A stretch of 43,373 nt of DNA from an uncultured Acetatifactor sp. (GTDB lineage Bacteria; Bacillota; Clostridia; Lachnospirales; Lachnospiraceae): NCBI GenBank assembly GCA_910589655.1, contig CAJUTJ010000177.1, forward strand, positions 1 to 43,373. The letters are read 5' to 3'. Of this stretch, positions 40,690-43,373 are shown piece by piece. The first letter of the stretch is position 1. Each line of letters starts with the position of its first letter. The notes beneath the pieces were generated by a model. It searched no databases and was not told where the DNA came from. It saw only the letters and a list, made by a program, of their open reading frames with translations. The translations under genes were made by a program, and so were the position numbers.

Positions 40690-41171
40690 TGGAAAATGAA
40701 GCAATAGAAATGGAGGGAACAGATTTCGAAAGCTGTTGTCCGGACGGATTTCTTGCAGCAATAGGACATATGTTTCCCGGGAAAAAACAGGATATCCGCT
40801 CCTATTCCCCTTTGACGCTGGCTTATATCGGGGATGCGGTGTACGATCTGATTATCCGTAGCGTTGTGGTGAAACAGGCAAACCGTCCGGCTAATGATCT
40901 TCACCGTATTACGGTAAAGTATGTCAGCGCCAATGCACAGTCCAAGATTGTTCAGGCGTTGACAGAACATTTTACCGAAGAAGAACAGTCTGTTTACCGG
41001 AGGGGCAAGAATTCCAAGCCCCATACCACGGCGAAGAATGCCGCCGCTTCCGATTATTTAAAGGCTACCGGATTTGAGGCGGTGATCGGATACCTGTATT
41101 TGACGGATCGTATGGACAGAGCCTTGGAATTAATCCGGGATGGAATCAGACTGTCCGGAATGACATTGTGA
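40689..41171 (+). CDS. mrnC: Mini-ribonuclease III
   Basis: 160 residues from the ATG at 40689, overlapping the cysS stop; an ATG at 40674 is less likely. Mini-RNase III trims the ends of 23S rRNA precursor. It has the RNase III catalytic signature LAYIGDAVYDLIIR, with NAAASDYLKATGFEAVIGYLYL completing the site, and no double-stranded RNA-binding domain, as expected. The conserved neighbours cysS and rlmB support the name. Confidence 0.92.
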   Translation: MENEAIEMEGTDFESCCPDGFLAAIGHMFPGKKQDIRSYSPLTLAYIGDAVYDLIIRSVVVKQANRPANDLHRITVKYVSANAQSKIVQALTEHFTEEEQSVYRRGKNSKPHTTAKNAAASDYLKATGFEAVIGYLYLTDRMDRALELIRDGIRLSGMTL

Positions 41172-41312
41172 AATGTCTACGGACGGAGCCGCATTGCGGA
41201 AGATATAGTCCCCATGGAACACACGATATTTTCATCCGGATTTGAGTCGCAGCAAAGATTTCTTTTGCAGACAAAGGTGTCACCGTGAAGGGGCGGAACA
41301 GGAAGAGAAGAT

Positions 41313-42053
41313 ATGGCATACGAAGAATTTACCATAGAGGGACGCAACGCCGTAATAGAAGCATTTCGTTCCGGAAAAACAATAGACAAACTTTATATTA
41401 TGGACGGCTGTCAGGACGGCCCTGTCATGACTATTAAGCGGGAGGCGAAAAAACAAGACACCTTGGTGAAATATGTGGCCAAGGAACGCTTGGATCAAAT
41501 CTCAGAAACGGGCAGACATCAAGGTGTGATTGCCATAGCCGCGGCTTATGAGTATGCCGAGGTGGATGATATTCTGGCGGCGGCGGAAGAGAAGGGAGAG
41601 GCGCCTTTTCTTTTCCTGCTGGATAATATCGAGGATCCGCACAACCTCGGCGCCATCATCCGCACCGCTAATCTGGCGGGGGCACATGGCGTCATCATAC
41701 CCAAGAACCGGGCTGTGGGTCTCACCGCTGTGGTGGCCAGAACTTCCGCCGGAGCATTGAATTATACCCCGGTGGCCAAGGTTACGAATCTTGCTAAGAC
41801 CATCGAGGAGTTGAAGAAAAAGGGACTGTGGTTTGTGTGTGCGGATATGGACGGAACTACCATGTACGAGCTGGATTTGAAAGGCCCCATAGGTCTGGTT
41901 ATCGGCAGCGAGGGACAGGGCGTGGGAAGGCTGGTTAAGGAAAAGTGCGATATGACCGCGTCCATTCCTATGAAAGGGAATATTGATTCTCTGAATGCAT
42001 CCGTGGCGGCCGGAGTATTGGCTTATGAGATTGTGCGCCAGAGGATGTCGTAA
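41313..42053 (+). CDS. rlmB: 23S rRNA (guanosine-2'-O)-methyltransferase, RlmB type
   Basis: 246 residues, SpoU/TrmH family. The N-terminal substrate-binding domain (IEGRNAVIEAFRSG) is followed by the knotted methyltransferase core with motif 1 NIEDPHNLGAIIRTA, motif 2 LVIGSEGQGVGRLV and motif 3 IPMKGNIDSLNASVAAGVLA. It methylates ribose of a guanosine in 23S rRNA. The order mrnC-rlmB-sigH is that of Firmicutes, though the yacP gene that usually lies between rlmB and sigH is missing. Confidence 0.92.
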   Translation: MAYEEFTIEGRNAVIEAFRSGKTIDKLYIMDGCQDGPVMTIKREAKKQDTLVKYVAKERLDQISETGRHQGVIAIAAAYEYAEVDDILAAAEEKGEAPFLFLLDNIEDPHNLGAIIRTANLAGAHGVIIPKNRAVGLTAVVARTSAGALNYTPVAKVTNLAKTIEELKKKGLWFVCADMDGTTMYELDLKGPIGLVIGSEGQGVGRLVKEKCDMTASIPMKGNIDSLNASVAAGVLAYEIVRQRMS

Positions 42054-42114
42054 ACCATAGGCGGACACCCCCTTATAATGCACAAGGAGATAGGAATAGG
42101 ACGGGAGGCCAAGG

Positions 42115-42735
42115 ATGGCATACAGAAATGCGGATTATGAACCATATACGGACGAAGAGCTGATAGACCGCCTGCGCCGGGGGGAAGATACCATTATGGA
42201 CTATATCTGTGACCGGTATAAAAATCTGGTGAGAAGCAAAGCCAAGTCCATGTTCATTTTAGGGGCGGACAGCGATGATTTGATTCAGGAGGGAATGATC
42301 GGCCTGTTTAAAGCAGTGCGCGATTACGATATGGGCAGGGACGCCAGTTTCTTTACTTTTGCGGAACTGTGTGTCAGCAGACAAATGTATACGGCGGTAC
42401 AGGCCGCAAAGAGACAGAAGCATGTCCCACTGAACACTTACATTTCATTGGATGCCGGAGGCACTAATCAGGAGGATAGGGATGAGAGCACTCTGGCGGA
42501 GCTCATTGCGGACAGGGCGGAGCTCAGCCCGGAGGAAATGGTGCTGGACAAGGAGCGGGTTGCCTATTTGGAGAAAACCATAGAGACGGAGCTTAGTGAT
42601 TTTGAAAAGCAGGTATTGGATCTTTATATGACGGGTATGAGCTACTCTCAGATTGCAAAGGTTCTGGGCCGGGAAGAAAAGGCTACGGACAATGCCTTGC
42701 AGAGATTGAAAGCAAAAATAAAAAAAATATTATAA
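42115..42735 (+). CDS. sigH: RNA polymerase sigma factor SigH (early sporulation)
   Basis: 206 residues. Region 2 includes SDDLIQEGMIGLFKAVRDYD and ASFFTFAELCVSRQMYTAVQ; region 4 contains FEKQVLDLYMTGMSYSQIAK and EEKATDNALQRLKAKIKK. This matches SigH (Spo0H), which directs early sporulation and stationary-phase genes, and its place after rlmB supports this. The ribosome-binding site is GGGAGG. The presence of SigH suggests a spore former or a descendant of one. Confidence 0.94.
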   Translation: MAYRNADYEPYTDEELIDRLRRGEDTIMDYICDRYKNLVRSKAKSMFILGADSDDLIQEGMIGLFKAVRDYDMGRDASFFTFAELCVSRQMYTAVQAAKRQKHVPLNTYISLDAGGTNQEDRDESTLAELIADRAELSPEEMVLDKERVAYLEKTIETELSDFEKQVLDLYMTGMSYSQIAKVLGREEKATDNALQRLKAKIKKIL

Positions 42736-42753
42736 AAATATTATCTCTTTGGA

Positions 42754-42783
42754 ATGACCTTGACTTTAACGAGTCAGGGTCAT
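42754..42783 (+). terminator. Hairpin after sigH
   Basis: ATGACCTTGACT-ttaacg-AGTCAGGGTCAT, a 12-bp stem with one G-T pair, 18 bases after the stop codon. No strong T run follows (ATAATTT). Confidence 0.6.
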
Positions 42784-42807
42784 ATAATTTACACGGTAAA
42801 ACTGACT

Positions 42808-42815
42808 GACCGGTC
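42808..42815. promoter_or_regulatory. Possible TetR-type operator before the RND gene
   Basis: GACCGGTC palindrome inside CTGACTGACCGGTCGG, the type of site often bound by TetR-family repressors of efflux genes. No regulator gene is in the window. Confidence 0.35.
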
Positions 42816-42892
42816 GGACGGACAGGTTACATGCTTCGACTTGCGCGTCACAGTACAAGAACAAAACAGGAATCGGAATAGGAGTAGACAAA

Positions 42893-43255
42893 ATGATTTC
42901 AAAATTCAGCGTAAAAAAGCCTTATACTGTGTTGGTGGGCGTTGTGCTGGCCATTATTCTGGGTGTGGTATCTTTTACCAGAATGACGGCGGATCTGCTG
43001 CCCAGCATCAGCCTTCCTTATGTGATCGTTATGACTACATATCCCGGCGCCAGCCCGGAGACGGTGGAGATGGTGGTAACGCAGCCGGTGGAAGCCAGCA
43101 TGGCTACGGTGAGCAATATCGAGAGCATCAGCTCCGTGTCCGCCGAAAATTATTCCATGGTGGTTCTGGAATTTGCCCAGACTGCGGATATGAATGCGGT
43201 TTCACTGGAAATCAGAGAAAGTCTGGATCAGATTGAGGGCACTGAAAAAGTCTGA
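42893..43255 (+). pseudogene. RND-family efflux transporter, truncated by an insertion
   Basis: The first 117 or so residues are a clear RND (AcrB/hydrophobe exporter) N-terminus: the membrane segment VLVGVVLAIILGVVSF, then DLLPSISLPYVIVMTTYPGA, a porter-domain start, and MNAVSLEIRESLDQIEG. Intact family members exceed 1000 residues. After IEG the sequence changes to TEKV and a stop at 43253-43255, produced by the end of an insertion sequence. The remaining part of the gene may lie beyond the window on the other side of that element. The ribosome-binding site is AGGAG. Confidence 0.85.
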
Positions 43256-43373
43256 TTCTTTGTTAAAAGAATTAGGCTTTTTCTATGAGAAATGGTATAA
43301 TGAAAACGAACGGAGGGGGATTGAACATGCTGAAAGATAATTCACAGATATGCCTGTCACTATCACCATATCA
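43240..43373 (+). mobile_element. Left end of an insertion sequence with transposase start (IS1182-like), partial
   Basis: From about 43240 the RND reading frame is lost. The new sequence carries an AAAAAGTCTGATTCTTT / AAAGAATTAGGCTTTTT inverted repeat that could stop incoming transcription, a TATAAT at 43296-43301, a CGGAGGGGG ribosome-binding site and an ATG at 43327. The protein begins MLKDNSQICLSLSPY, like IS1182-family transposases from memory; the family call is tentative because only 15 residues are visible. The exact junction and target duplication cannot be set without the right end. Confidence 0.65.

Noticed and set aside
42754..43236. 160-residue frame after sigH
   Set aside because: It begins in the sigH hairpin and overlaps the RND gene in another frame; its residues resemble no protein.

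Overview
The window looks like a chromosomal segment of a Gram-positive, endospore-forming Clostridia, most likely a Lachnospiraceae-type gut anaerobe. The evidence is the order ispF - Cys T-box - cysE - cysS - mrnC - rlmB - sigH (the Firmicutes cysS/sigH neighbourhood, here without gltX and yacP), strong GGAGG ribosome-binding sites, a DUF4317 gene, a cobalamin riboswitch driving an ECF-type S component, and a cytoplasmic GH115 enzyme. No species can be named from the sequence alone.

Layout. 1-2990: mobile-element debris (start of a small mobile-element protein on the minus strand, a broken IS110 transposase, a copy of a hairpin repeat) and a pRiA4b ORF-3-like gene. 2992-6990: a large GH115 alpha-glucuronidase. 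7348-22827: a locus matching the E. coli yeh set: a MoxR-type AAA+ ATPase (YehL-like), a DUF5682 protein (YehM-like), a VWA protein (YehP-like), a SWIM zinc-finger protein (YehQ-like), a 112-residue unknown, and a DUF4132 protein (MolR/YehI-like). It is split in the middle by a flavoprotein, about 1 kb of miniature repeat elements and a chemoreceptor. 22968-24587: promoter, cobalamin riboswitch, DUF4430 lipoprotein and ECF S component, a probable B12-capture and uptake unit. 24981-34475: housekeeping and unknown genes (DUF4317, two lipoproteins, pyrF, thrH, sodA, an MGMT-like protein, queH, argS). 34792-34942: tRNA-Val and tRNA-Met behind a clear sigma-A promoter. 35451-37760: DEAD-box helicase and ispF. 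37757-42735: promoter, Cys T-box, a 66-bp tandem repeat, cysE, cysS, mrnC, rlmB, sigH. 42893-43373: the 5' end of an RND efflux gene cut by an insertion sequence that runs off the window.

Two features set the window apart. First, it is unusually rich in small repeats. At least four dispersed families are visible: a two-hairpin element whose stem changes by compensating pairs between copies, a GTTACTGTT-ended MITE with an 8-bp target duplication, an AGTGTACTGACC-ended element, and a short 40-bp motif. A 166-bp inverted-repeat element occurs as a single copy, and there are many minisatellite-like tandem repeats both between genes and in frame inside genes. Second, the yeh-like locus is a nearly complete but functionally uncharacterised MoxR-VWA system, with a small extra gene and two SWIM motifs of identical spacing in one protein. 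That locus, together with the riboswitch-controlled DUF4430/ECF pair, is the best candidate here for little-described biology.
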